From: Streptomyces anulatus
GTDB taxonomy: Bacteria; Actinomycetota; Actinomycetes; Streptomycetales; Streptomycetaceae
NCBI RefSeq assembly: GCF_000721175.1
Contig: NZ_JOEZ01000003.1
Location: 372,001 to 436,000 of the forward strand
Length of the DNA stretch: 64,000 nt
Direction: 5' to 3'
The translations under genes and the position numbers were made by a program. A model generated the notes under the pieces. That model worked only from the letters and a program-made list of their open reading frames with translations, searched no databases and was not told the DNA's origin. Each line of letters begins with the position of its first letter. Position 1 is the first letter of the stretch. Positions 33,911-42,288 of this stretch are shown piece after piece.

Positions 33911-35059
33911 TCAGCGACCGGGGGCGGACGAGGGGCGGGCCGAAGGTGCGGGGCGGACGGCCGCCGTGGCAGGAAGCGCCGAGGCAGCGCGGCGCTGCGC
34001 AGCCGTCGGCGAGGGCGCGAGAGCAGCACGTACCCGTGGTGGCGCAGGCGTCGAAGCAGCGACCTGGTTCGTACGGCTCCGGGCCTTCCCGGGGTGCACG
34101 GCATGGCGGTCGGCCAGATCGCCGCGTATCGCGCGCAGCTCGATCGCGTAGGAGTCGAGGCTCTCAGCGATGGAACGCAGACGCTGCGCGTAGCGGTGAT
34201 CGGCCGGTTCGCCGAACCCTTCCCACCACTCGGCCGTCGTGTCGAGGATCTCCACAACCTGGTGAAGAACGCCGTCGCCCGGGGCGGTCACTTCGCTCAG
34301 GTTGGCGACCATGTCGCGCGTATGCGTCGACGCCTTGATGTGTTTGGCCAGAAACCCGAGGCGGTCGCCGAGGCTCGTCTCCGGGATCAGGAAGGGAGGC
34401 GCGTCGTGTTCCAGCAGGTCAGGGTCGCACGAGACATCGAAGCCGTCGGCCCGCAGCATGTCGAAGGCCCGGGTCACCACCAGCCGCTGCTCATCCGGGT
34501 CGGTCATGGCCGAGGGCAGCCGGTGGTAGTGCCCACCGCCGAACTCGACGGCGGGGACGAAGCCCGCGCGGTGGAGTACCGCGTCGGTGGCGATGTCGTG
34601 AGCGAACCGTTTCGGCCCCGGTCGTGGAGGTACGCCGAGCTGATCCAGACGGCTGTCGACGGCAGCCATCAACCGTGTGACGTCGCCGCCGTGCCGGGCA
34701 TGGGGGCCATCCGGCTCCGAGTCGTAGATCACTTCGTAGACCGCCGGCTCAGCGCTTCGGTGGCGGGTGACGAGCCAGCTCTCGGGGTACCCCGGTGGGT
34801 GCTCGCTGGACGGTTCCTGTGGCGGCGAGATGATCACATTGCTGCCGTCGGGAAGCGAGGCGTGGACGAAGTAGTCGCTGAGGCCGTACTCGACGGTGCA
34901 GACCAGGCCGCGTTGCCGAAGGGGGGAGGTGAGGTGCCCGTACCCGCGTTCGTGCTCCGGATCGCTGTCCGGCGCCCGTGAGGCAACGGGCCCGCTTGTA
35001 CGCGCGGTGATACGCGCGCCCTCCCGTTGGAGGGTAACCAGGGGCTGGTCGGGGGGCAT
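33911..35059 (-). CDS. Hypothetical protein with AGF-type module and shared tail (382 aa)
   Basis: The N-terminal about 150 residues contain a DUF317-like beta segment (GLSDYFVHASLPDGSNVIIS, SWLVTRHRSAEPAVYEVIYD). A module follows, AVLHRAGFVPAVEFGGGHYH ... FDMLRADGFDVSCDPDLL, as in the proteins at 31045 and 33050, then a helical region (DRLGFLAKHIKASTHTRDMV, YAQRLRSIAESLDSYAIELR). It ends PPRVRAALAPSPTAAQRR with a basic Ala/Pro/Ser tail (SSAPGR). A copy of the 51-bp element starts 81 nt upstream of the ATG. Confidence 0.68.
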   Translation of the reverse strand: MPPDQPLVTLQREGARITARTSGPVASRAPDSDPEHERGYGHLTSPLRQRGLVCTVEYGLSDYFVHASLPDGSNVIISPPQEPSSEHPPGYPESWLVTRHRSAEPAVYEVIYDSEPDGPHARHGGDVTRLMAAVDSRLDQLGVPPRPGPKRFAHDIATDAVLHRAGFVPAVEFGGGHYHRLPSAMTDPDEQRLVVTRAFDMLRADGFDVSCDPDLLEHDAPPFLIPETSLGDRLGFLAKHIKASTHTRDMVANLSEVTAPGDGVLHQVVEILDTTAEWWEGFGEPADHRYAQRLRSIAESLDSYAIELRAIRGDLADRHAVHPGKARSRTNQVAASTPAPPRVRAALAPSPTAAQRRAASALPATAAVRPAPSARPSSAPGR

Positions 35060-35139
35060 TGGTGGTCTCCGTGGCCGAGCGCCCCATGGTCGACGACACG
35101 GGTCAACGTGAGGGGCGCGTGTATGGGTACCGGTGTTAT

Positions 35140-35190
35140 GAGGATCCGGAGATCGGCAGGTTTGGCTGAGCCGGAATGCGGTGGTAGTGG
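35140..35190 (-). promoter_or_regulatory. Copy C of the 51-bp repeated upstream element
   Basis: CTACC, 7 nt, TCCGGC, 4 nt, CCAAA and TCTCCGGATCCTC at the same spacing as the other copies, 81 nt upstream of the gene at 33911-35059 and directly after the stop of the preceding gene (35193). Confidence 0.7.
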
Positions 35191-35192
35191 CG

Positions 35193-35888
35193 TCAGCGGG
35201 ACCGATGGGGCGGCGTCGGCGACGCCGGAGGTACAGGGGGCGGGGTTGGTGGAGCTGTGCTGGTGCCGGAGGCGGATCGCTTGAGAGCCACTCGCGCCCG
35301 CTCGGTCTGCGAGGGCTGCTCGGGTTCCGGCCGAGCGGTCACGTATGCAGCGGCCCGTACCAGCGCCGGGCCGTGGAGCGACAGCTCGTGCGCGTCGTGC
35401 CAGCCCTCGGCGTTTCGGATCTCCTGGGCCCGGCCCTCGTAGAGCGCCCGGGTGCCGGGGAGGGAGCCGTCCATGATCGTTATGACGTCGTCCCACTCGC
35501 GCTGGATCTGTCCGGCTCGTTTCAGGGCGGCGTCGATGCTGCTCAGGCGACGGAGGTCCTCGCTGATTGGCCCCCCGAGGTAGTCGGCGCCGGTGGTGGC
35601 GGCGCGGACCCCGGCCAGTACCTCGGGACCGTGAGCGAGGAAGACCTCGACGTGTTTCCACGCTTGGGCGTCGCGTACGACCTTGCCGTCCGCGTAGCCC
35701 TTCTCGTCCACGGGCCAACCGTCGTGGTCGCAGAAGTAGTCCGAGACGGCGTCCCAGGCGTCTTCTGCCTGCTTGATGCCGGCGGAAGCGGAGGCCAGTG
35801 CTGGGACGTGTTGCCGCCACGCGATGTGGTCGTTGCCTGCCGGTGGCCGGTCTTCGTTGGGTGAGGGAGAGCTGGACGAAGTGGGCAC
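35193..35888 (-). CDS. Hypothetical protein with shared C-terminal tail (231 aa)
   Basis: After a Ser/Pro-rich start the body is helical with many aromatic residues (DAWDAVSDYFCDHDGWPVDE, AWKHVEVFLAHGPEVLAGVR, IQREWDDVITIMDGSLPGTR, WHDAHELSLHGPALVRAAAY). The end ERARVALKRSASGTST plus a Pro/Thr/Ser tail (PTPPHRSR) is of the shared type. It is the first tail-bearing gene downstream of the VirB4-like gene. No family recognised. Confidence 0.65.
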   Translation of the reverse strand: MPTSSSSPSPNEDRPPAGNDHIAWRQHVPALASASAGIKQAEDAWDAVSDYFCDHDGWPVDEKGYADGKVVRDAQAWKHVEVFLAHGPEVLAGVRAATTGADYLGGPISEDLRRLSSIDAALKRAGQIQREWDDVITIMDGSLPGTRALYEGRAQEIRNAEGWHDAHELSLHGPALVRAAAYVTARPEPEQPSQTERARVALKRSASGTSTAPPTPPPVPPASPTPPHRSR

Positions 35889-35921
35889 GTTGAGTCCTTG
35901 TTCTTGGTTCCTGTGGCGGTG

Positions 35922-36131
35922 CTACCGCGAATACGGCGGCGAAGGGGGTTGGCGGTGGGTGCAGACGTGTTCCTCTGCGGGCCGGCGGAACCGCGTCTGA
36001 ACGCGGGCGCCGGCGCGGCAGCTGGGTGGGGTGGGCCGGTCACTCCAGTCGACCGGCGGTTCGCCGCCCCTGAGGATCGCCGCTGGGGTGTAGCTCGCCT
36101 CGGGAGGCCGGCAACCCGCAGGGGCCGTCAA
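35922..36131 (-). CDS. Possible small Cys-containing protein (69 aa, TTG start)
   Basis: The TTG at 36131 gives MTAPAGCRPPEASYTPAAIL, then GGEPPVDWSDRPTPPSCRAG, VQTRFRRPAEEHVCTHRQPP. The sequence looks protein-like and lies in the 269-nt gap after the VirB4-like gene, but no ribosome site is visible. Tentative. Confidence 0.35.
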   Translation of the reverse strand: MTAPAGCRPPEASYTPAAILRGGEPPVDWSDRPTPPSCRAGARVQTRFRRPAEEHVCTHRQPPSPPYSR

Positions 36132-36157
36132 CTCGGCTGCGCGCAGCGGCGGTTGAG

Positions 36158-37663
36158 CTAGCCCGACATGCGTGCGTCAGTGTCGAAGAGTTCGCGTTCG
36201 GAAGGGTGGAGGAGGTGTTGGGTGACGAAGCTCCGTCCGGCGACCTTCCACAGGCCCCTGCCCTTGGTGAGGGCGGAGACGGCCTGGGTTTCTACTCCGG
36301 TGAGTCCCAACAGGGCTGCTGCTGCGGCAAGTTGGTCGCTCTCCTGCCGGTAGATGATGCGTGTGCTGCAGTCGGCGAGGAGCCCCTCGGCCAGCACCCG
36401 GCCGCGCGATCCTGCGTCGCCCGCGCTGAGCAGGTCGGAAAGCCTGTGGATGACCAGCAGGTTCGCGATGCCGAGCCCTCGGCTGAGCTTCCACTGGCTC
36501 TGCATCCGTTCCAGCAGCGCGATGTGTTTCAGGACGCGCCATCCTTCGTCGTAGATCACCCAGCGTCGTCCGCCGTCGGGGTCTGCGAGAGCGGACTCCA
36601 TCCAGGCGCTGGCGCAGGTCATCGCCAGAACCAGGCCGGTGTCGTCGCCTGAGTTACCGAGCCGGGAGAGGTCGATCGACAGCATCGGCGTCGTCGGGTC
36701 GAAGGCGACGGTCGAGGGGGCGTCGAACATCCCGCTGAGATCGCCGTGCACGAGCCGACGCAGGGCGTGGGCAAGGTCCTGAGCTGCGTGGCCCATTCCT
36801 CCGGCCGGGCGGCCGAAGCCGCGGTCGAGGCGGTCCGGCGAGCCCATGACATCGGCGATGTCGCCGAGGAGCGGCACCGTGCCGCGATTCGTGGCCTCGG
36901 CGACGACCAGGTCCAGGCCGAGGTCCAGGGCCGTGTGCTCCATCGGGAGCAGATCGCGGTTCAGCACGGTGCGGGCGAGACTGGCCAGCAGCGCGAGACG
37001 CCGTTTGCGTACTTCGGCGGACCAGTCCTCTTCGGTCACCGACGTGGGTCGCGCCGGGGCGTCCAGAGGGTTGAGACGCCCGGGGAGCCCCGGTCCCAGC
37101 GCGATGGTGTGGCCGCCGAGAGCCTGTGCCACGTTCGACCATTCACCCTTCGGGTCGCTGGGCACATAGATCTTGTACCCGTGGGCGATGGCCCGCGTCG
37201 CGATGGACTTCGCCAGCGCCGACTTCCCCATGCCGATGATTCCCGCGAGCACCGCGTTGGGGTTGGTGAAGCCCTCGATCCGCCCGCTGTTGTACAGAGC
37301 GAACGGGTCGTAGCAGAAGGCGGCCTCCGCGTGCACGTCCCTGCCGATGAAGATCCCGGACGAGCCGAGGCCGCCCTCGGCCAAGAACGGGTAAGCGCCG
37401 CTGACCGTGGCGGTCGTCATCCGGTGAGCGGGCAGCCGAAGCTTGCTGCCGCGCGCCGAGGCGGGGCCGGGTCGCCCCGACGCCGGGTAGACCGGTCGCA
37501 GCTCCGGGTCGAGGGCGGCCTCCTTGCGGTGCTTGGGTGGTGCCCCGGCCAGCTGTGCCTGGCGGCGGGCGGCGGCGAAACCGGCGCGGGCCGCGCGCTG
37601 TTGGGCGCGGGATGCCTTGCGGGGGACGAACAGGTGGGAGGCGCTGGCGCGGGTCCTGGGCAT
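36158..37663 (-). CDS. VirB4/TraE-type secretion ATPase (501 aa)
   Basis: Energises the type IV channel at the inner face of the membrane. Walker A GIIGMGKSALAKS (141-153), then YKIYVPSDPKGEWSNVAQAL, Walker B RRWVIYDEGWRVLKH (about 365-379) and the sensor-like LGIANLLVIHRLSDL follow the VirB4 C-terminal motor domain. The N-terminal about 80 residues are basic and low in structure. The VirB4 N-terminal half seems to be supplied by the separate SCO6880-like protein at 38178. ATG 37663 with GGAG 8 nt upstream is preferred over an extended N-terminus. No tail of the shared type is present, as expected for machinery rather than substrate. Confidence 0.85.
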   Translation of the reverse strand: MPRTRASASHLFVPRKASRAQQRAARAGFAAARRQAQLAGAPPKHRKEAALDPELRPVYPASGRPGPASARGSKLRLPAHRMTTATVSGAYPFLAEGGLGSSGIFIGRDVHAEAAFCYDPFALYNSGRIEGFTNPNAVLAGIIGMGKSALAKSIATRAIAHGYKIYVPSDPKGEWSNVAQALGGHTIALGPGLPGRLNPLDAPARPTSVTEEDWSAEVRKRRLALLASLARTVLNRDLLPMEHTALDLGLDLVVAEATNRGTVPLLGDIADVMGSPDRLDRGFGRPAGGMGHAAQDLAHALRRLVHGDLSGMFDAPSTVAFDPTTPMLSIDLSRLGNSGDDTGLVLAMTCASAWMESALADPDGGRRWVIYDEGWRVLKHIALLERMQSQWKLSRGLGIANLLVIHRLSDLLSAGDAGSRGRVLAEGLLADCSTRIIYRQESDQLAAAAALLGLTGVETQAVSALTKGRGLWKVAGRSFVTQHLLHPSERELFDTDARMSG

Positions 37664-37688
37664 GAACGTTTCTCCGGGGGGTGAGTGG

Positions 37689-38141
37689 TCAGTGGTGGAT
37701 CTGGCCGGTGAACGGCGCGCGCAGGTCGGCGGGGGTGGAGTGGCGCCGTACCAGGCGGGCGGTGCGCTGGTGGCGCTGGCAGATGGTGAGTTCCGGAGCG
37801 CCTTCGGGCAGTCCGGGGCGGCACGCTTCCCGGGCGGGAAGGTCGCCGGAGCCGGGCTGGGGTGAAGCGTGGTAGGCGCTGTGGATGTGGTCGGCGGCCT
37901 GCCAGATGCGGGTGCGCGCACCGTGGAGGTGATCGCCTGCGACCGGTACGAGGGGACCGGTGCGTGAGGTGTGCGCGTCGAGCAGCCCGTGCAGGGAGAC
38001 GAGGTGGGCGTGCAGGGCGTCCAGCTCGTCCCGGGACGCGACGAGCGGGCCGGCGGGGAGGTTGAGCGCTCGGTGGAAGTCGAGCGCGGCGGTCGCGAAG
38101 GGTACGAAGTCCTGCGCAGGCGGGGCAGGGTTACGGGACAT
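37689..38141 (-). CDS. Hypothetical protein of the transfer operon (150 aa)
   Basis: Unrecognised helical protein (DFVPFATAALDFHRALNLPA, ELDALHAHLVSLHGLLDAHT, ARTRIWQAADHIHSAYHAS) with several His residues and two Cys near the C-terminus. It lies between the SCO6880-like and VirB4-like genes, 25 nt before the latter, so a role in channel assembly is possible. Confidence 0.65.
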   Translation of the reverse strand: MSRNPAPPAQDFVPFATAALDFHRALNLPAGPLVASRDELDALHAHLVSLHGLLDAHTSRTGPLVPVAGDHLHGARTRIWQAADHIHSAYHASPQPGSGDLPAREACRPGLPEGAPELTICQRHQRTARLVRRHSTPADLRAPFTGQIHH

Positions 38142-38177
38142 GAGGGTGCTCTTTCCGGACGCGGGGAGGCGCGGGCG

Positions 38178-39650
38178 TCAGGCCGCGAGCGCGAGCGGCA
38201 TCGCAGCAGCGGTGAAGGCGCTGGCCTGCTGCCAGGTGAGCGGACGCAGGTCGAGTCCGGCGCCGACCGCCGCGGTCTCCACCACCGCGCAGTCGGTTCG
38301 CAGCTCCTCTTCGGAGTCGGCGGAGACGGTCAGCAGACCCGTCAGGGCCACATCCGCGTGACCAGCGATGAGCTGACGCTCACGCGCCTGGATGTCCTGG
38401 TACTCGATCGCGTCCGCCTCGGATTCCACCTGGCCACGCCGCGCGCGCTCGGCGGCGTCCGCGACCACGCTCGCCTTCTTTCGCTGGATATCGCGCAGGG
38501 CGGCGTCCACGCTCACCGGCTCGTAGGCGAGCGAGAGGGTGCGGCGCACGCCCGCCGTGAACAGGAGCTGGTGCAGGAATCCGGCGCCGACCGTGGTGCG
38601 AGGCCAGTTCTCCACCCAGTAGGTGGAGTGGAATGCGGAGTCGGAGACGATGTGGTCGCCCTTCTCCACGACCACGACGGGTCCGGCGGCGGCGGGCTCG
38701 GCCTCGGGCCGGCCGGAGGCGGACCAGCGGTCCAGCGCGGGCAGGGCCTTGGGGTCGTACGCCGTGCGCACGACAGCCGCTATCTCGCGGGCTGTGAGCC
38801 AGCCGGTGGGGTTGAGCCCGGCGGTCCGGGCGGCCTGTTCGAAGGTCGAGGTCAGCTGGGCCAGGACGCTGAAGCTGCCGGTGAGGCCGCCGCCTGCCCG
38901 GTTGATCAGCCGCTGGGCGGCCTTGGCGTCCAGGCTGATGGCGACGTACGCCTCGTGCGGCGCGGCGGCGGGGCCCGCGCTCTGGATCAGCTCGGTGTAG
39001 AGCGCGCCCGCGAGCGGAGTGTCGGGCCGGCCGTGTTCCTCCCAGTACCGGCGAAGGGCGTCGCCGCTGTCGGGGACCGTACGCTCGACGACCTGGATGC
39101 GGGCGACGTGGCCGGTACGGGCCAGCGCGGCGAGCGCCCGGCCCCACCCGGCGACGTTCGCGTTCTGCGTGCCCGGGTCCAGGAGCGCGTAGGCGCGGGA
39201 AGAGACCTTGACGACGGCGGTCAGCGAACCGGTGTGGGGGTCGTGCACGGCGCCGTACCGCCGGTCGGGCGCGGTGACGACACGCAGGCTGGCGGAGGTG
39301 CCCGGCAGATTGAGGTGCCCCTCGCGTACGGGACGTCGGGACGGGCGGGCGAGCCAGATCAACTGGCCCCGCATCCGGCGCAACGCGTACCGGAGGACGA
39401 TCGGAGTCCAGTCGGCCAGGGACCGTCCGCGGTTGCGAACGAAGACGAGCAGGGCGATGGCGCTCCACAGCGGGATGAGTTGGAGCGCGCCGACGACGCC
39501 ACGGGTCATGATCACGGCGAGCAGCAGCAGCCCGGTGAACCCGGCGACGATGAGCTGGGGGACGGTCAGGCCGAGCAGCACGCCTCGGCGACTGCGGTGC
39601 GGGAACTTGACGGTGGCCGTGGCGGATTCGGCCTGGGATCGGGCAGACAT
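38178..39650 (-). CDS. SCO6880-like type IV secretion protein, VirB3/VirB4-N type (490 aa)
   Basis: The N-terminus is PrgI/VirB3-like with two membrane helices (VPQLIVAGFTGLLLLAVIM, LIPLWSAIALLVFVRN). A long soluble region typical of VirB4 N-terminal domains follows (RRYGAVHDPHTGSLTAVVKV, ALLDPGTQNANVAGWGRALA, EAYVAISLDAKAAQRLINRA). No Walker A is present; the motor is encoded separately at 36158. I recall this split arrangement under the name SCO6880 family in Streptomyces elements. It would sit at the membrane base of the channel. Confidence 0.78.
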   Translation of the reverse strand: MSARSQAESATATVKFPHRSRRGVLLGLTVPQLIVAGFTGLLLLAVIMTRGVVGALQLIPLWSAIALLVFVRNRGRSLADWTPIVLRYALRRMRGQLIWLARPSRRPVREGHLNLPGTSASLRVVTAPDRRYGAVHDPHTGSLTAVVKVSSRAYALLDPGTQNANVAGWGRALAALARTGHVARIQVVERTVPDSGDALRRYWEEHGRPDTPLAGALYTELIQSAGPAAAPHEAYVAISLDAKAAQRLINRAGGGLTGSFSVLAQLTSTFEQAARTAGLNPTGWLTAREIAAVVRTAYDPKALPALDRWSASGRPEAEPAAAGPVVVVEKGDHIVSDSAFHSTYWVENWPRTTVGAGFLHQLLFTAGVRRTLSLAYEPVSVDAALRDIQRKKASVVADAAERARRGQVESEADAIEYQDIQARERQLIAGHADVALTGLLTVSADSEEELRTDCAVVETAAVGAGLDLRPLTWQQASAFTAAAMPLALAA

Positions 39651-39746
39651 GGCGGGTCCAGACAGTGGGTGCGAGTGCGACAGGGCGGAGGGCGCGGCGC
39701 TCTTCTGGAGGACATGGCAGGGCTCCTTCGTCGGTGATCGGGGGAG

Positions 39747-39782
39747 GCGGGGGCGGACTGCTGGGTGGCAGCCCGCCCCCGC
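39747..39782 (-). terminator. Stem-loop inside the transfer operon
   Basis: GCGGGGGCGG pairs with CCGCCCCCGC across 16 nt that can extend the stem (CTGC/GCAG). It lies between the VirB6-like gene (ends 39795) and the SCO6880-like gene (starts 39650), and may reduce read-through. Confidence 0.5.
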
Positions 39783-39794
39783 ACTCGTGGTGGG

Positions 39795-41177
39795 TCAGGA
39801 TCCGGACGGCGGACGGGTCGGGAAGACCCAGTTCGTCTCGGACCCGGTGGGCGACGGACCGGCGCCGGTCGGCGGCGGAGACGCGGGACCACCCGGTGAT
39901 GCCGAGCCGACGCGCGGCATCCTCCCGCCCGGAATCGACACCGCAGCGGGCTGGGCTGCGGAGCCGCCCTCGCCTTCGGCGGCTTCCGTGCCGCCGGGCC
40001 GGTTGATCAGCGGAGGGATGCCGGGCCGCTGGATGAGGGCCCGACCCTTGTCACCGGAGGCGTCCGGGTCTTCGCCGAACCGGAAGTTCGTCCGGGCCTT
40101 CGGCGGTCCGGAGTCGATGCCCTCCTTGCTCAGATTCCCGCCGGTGGGGTTGATGCCGGAGGTGACACCGTCGCTCCCCGCGCCGGGAACCTCGCTGGGC
40201 CCCTGCGGGGCGGGGGTGCCGGTGCCGGCCTGCATCGCGAGGGTGCCGGCCGTCTTCGCGGCGCCTGCGGCAACCGCCACTCCGGCGACGCCGGTGCGGT
40301 GCAGATCGTCGTTGCCGCCGCCGTCGCTGGCCCAGTGAATGAACTTGTACGTCGCGTAGGGGCAGAGCAACACCAAGATCATGACGACGAGTCCGGCCAG
40401 TGCGTCGGAGAGTGCTGCCATGCCGTCCTGGGAGTCGGCCTTGCCCATTGCCGAGACGCCGATGAGGAAGACGACGGTCATCAGGAGCTTGGAGACGACG
40501 AGCGTTGCGGTGGCTTCGATCCAGCCGCGACGCCAGCGCTTCGCGACCTCCCAGCCGCCGCCCGCCCCGGCGAAGACGGCCAGGGAGACGAGGATGAGCA
40601 CGCCGACCTTCCGCGCGACCATGACGCACCAGTACATGAACGCGCCGATGGCACAGCCGAAGGCGACCAAGGACGGGACGCCCCAGCCCAGGCCGTACAT
40701 CGCTCCGAGTTGCTGCACGTTGATGATGCGGCGGATGGCGTCGTCCACCGAGGTGTTCGCGGCTTGGAACAGGCCGTCGGACAGCACGTCGACGACCGTG
40801 ATCGCGACGGAGGTGAAGGCGACGGCGCAGAAGCTGAACAGGACCCCGGTCATCGTGCCGACCGCAGCTTGCGCCAGCGCGCGCTCGTCCCGCCTCCAGG
40901 CGGCGGACACCAAGGCGATGCAGAAGAAGCCGACGGTGAGCGCGAGGCCGATCGGAAGCAGCAGCTCGTAGTTGGTCCTGAACCACTGCGCGTTGAGATC
41001 GATCGCGGTGGTCGAGTTCACGGCGTCGGCGGCGAGATCCGCAGCGCTCGCCGCGAGTTCGCCCGCGGACTTCGCGATCCACGCCCCGATGCCGTCGGTG
41101 ACGGCCCCGGCCGGGTTGCTGGCGAAATCAACGGCTCCGCAGACCTTGTCCATCAGCGGAAAGTCGCAGACTCCCAT
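39795..41177 (-). CDS. VirB6/TrbL-like polytopic membrane protein (460 aa)
   Basis: At least five to six hydrophobic helices in residues 65-290 (LLLPIGLALTVGFFCIALVS, VLFSFCAVAFTSVAITVVDV, GVPSLVAFGCAIGAFMYWCV, VGVLILVSLAVFAGAGGG, LVVSKLLMTVVFLIGVSAMG, LAGLVVMILVLLCPYATYKF). A Gly/Pro-rich disordered cytoplasmic tail of about 160 residues follows. Size and topology match VirB6/TrbL channel components. The tail lacks the AALxxS motif and contains acidic residues, so it is not the shared tail. Confidence 0.8.
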   Translation of the reverse strand: MGVCDFPLMDKVCGAVDFASNPAGAVTDGIGAWIAKSAGELAASAADLAADAVNSTTAIDLNAQWFRTNYELLLPIGLALTVGFFCIALVSAAWRRDERALAQAAVGTMTGVLFSFCAVAFTSVAITVVDVLSDGLFQAANTSVDDAIRRIINVQQLGAMYGLGWGVPSLVAFGCAIGAFMYWCVMVARKVGVLILVSLAVFAGAGGGWEVAKRWRRGWIEATATLVVSKLLMTVVFLIGVSAMGKADSQDGMAALSDALAGLVVMILVLLCPYATYKFIHWASDGGGNDDLHRTGVAGVAVAAGAAKTAGTLAMQAGTGTPAPQGPSEVPGAGSDGVTSGINPTGGNLSKEGIDSGPPKARTNFRFGEDPDASGDKGRALIQRPGIPPLINRPGGTEAAEGEGGSAAQPAAVSIPGGRMPRVGSASPGGPASPPPTGAGPSPTGSETNWVFPTRPPSGS

Positions 41178-41204
41178 GGCGATACCTCCTTTCTGAGGGT
41201 GGGG

Positions 41205-41891
41205 TTAGGGCGCGACGGCCGGCAGAACACCGGCCAGCGTGCAGGGAGAGGAGGGGCGGCACTGGACCGCGAGGGTGGTGACGCGGCTCTCCGCTCCTCC
41301 GGCCGGGGAGCCCTTCCACGCGATCGACTGCTTGCCGGAGACCGTCACGGCGTACAGGTAGGTCTGGGTGATCGCTCCGGGGTCGTCCTGGAGAGCCCGG
41401 GTGAACGAGTCGGGGAAGTGCCCTTCGTTCACGACCCCCTTGGCGCGCTGACGGTTGTCCGCCATCTGTTTCCAGAGCGCGGGCGACGGGACGAGCTTGG
41501 CGACCGAGGCCGTGTCGACGTACTTCTTCTCTCCGGTCATCCACCCGCGCAGCGCGGACAGCAGCGCCTGCTGGGAGTAGGCCCGGGTGTCGTACGACCA
41601 CAGCGCCGCTGCCGCCGCCTTCCCGTAGACGATCGGGTCGTGCGTCTTCGGCGGGCGAGGCAGAGCCCGGTGATTCTCCTGCGGAGGCGGCGATGCCGAC
41701 GGCGCCGCGCCGGAAGGACGCGGTGTCGCCGAACTGCTGTGTGGGGCGGGCGTGGAGGGGGCCCTGGTGTCGCGCGTGAGGAAGGCGAGCAGGCCGGCGA
41801 GGGCGACGAGCACCACCAGGACGGCGGTGCCGAGCAGCGCCCGGCGGCGCACGCGAGATGCGCCGCCGGGGTTCGAGGAGTGGGCAGGCAT
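41205..41891 (-). CDS. VirB8/TcpC-like membrane protein (228 aa)
   Basis: A single N-terminal membrane helix (RRALLGTAVLVVLVALAGLL) precedes a Pro/Ser-rich linker and an NTF2-like extracytoplasmic part (ALWSYDTRAYSQQALLSALR, GAITQTYLYAVTVSG, ESRVTTLAVQCRPSS). This layout fits the VirB8-like conjugation proteins of Gram-positive systems. The ATG at 41891 overlaps the stop of the pilin gene by one base (TGATG). Confidence 0.72.
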   Translation of the reverse strand: MPAHSSNPGGASRVRRRALLGTAVLVVLVALAGLLAFLTRDTRAPSTPAPHSSSATPRPSGAAPSASPPPQENHRALPRPPKTHDPIVYGKAAAAALWSYDTRAYSQQALLSALRGWMTGEKKYVDTASVAKLVPSPALWKQMADNRQRAKGVVNEGHFPDSFTRALQDDPGAITQTYLYAVTVSGKQSIAWKGSPAGGAESRVTTLAVQCRPSSPCTLAGVLPAVAP

Positions 41892-42199
41892 CAGCGGACC
41901 TGCGTTCCCAACGTGCTGAAGAAGGCAACGATCCCATTCGCCGCCCCCAACAGGAGGGCCGCTCCAGAGCTGACCAGCACGCCCTTCTTCCCGTTCGCCT
42001 CCGCCTGGTGTCCACCGCTGTGATGGCCCCAGGCCCATACGCCCGCGCTGACGGCGAGCGCGCCGACGATGGCCACGAGCCCGAACAAGTTGATGGAGCC
42101 CATCACCTGCTTAAGTACAGACAGGCCGGGAAGTCCGCCCTCGTTCGGCTTGATGCCGGGGTCGTAGGCGAGCTGGATGACCTTGTCGGCCAGATACAT
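41891..42199 (-). CDS. VirB2-like pilin candidate, DUF6112-like (102 aa)
   Basis: Short protein with two hydrophobic helices (LFGLVAIVGALAVSAGVWAW and GVLVSSGAALLLGAANGIVA) separated by a short polar loop (HHSGGHQAEANGKK), the topology of VirB2 pilins. I associate it with DUF6112. It lies among transfer genes, upstream of and coupled to the VirB8-like gene. Confidence 0.72.
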   Translation of the reverse strand: MYLADKVIQLAYDPGIKPNEGGLPGLSVLKQVMGSINLFGLVAIVGALAVSAGVWAWGHHSGGHQAEANGKKGVLVSSGAALLLGAANGIVAFFSTLGTQVR

Positions 42200-42288
42200 A
42201 GCGAACTCCAGTTCGATTTAGTGCACGCCGAAGCCCGCGAGGTGGAGCGACGACGCGAGAGGAGAAGAAGAGGGAGGGAGAGGCTGGG

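Noticed and set aside
37971..39737. Long plus-strand open frame (588 codons) opposite the SCO6880-like gene
   Set aside because: Antisense shadow typical of high-GC DNA: Gly/Arg/Asp-rich, no motif, while the minus strand encodes a coherent membrane/VirB4-like protein.
40299..42023. 574-codon plus-strand frame
   Set aside because: Antisense to the VirB6- and VirB8-like genes; composition is low-complexity and without hydrophobic cores.
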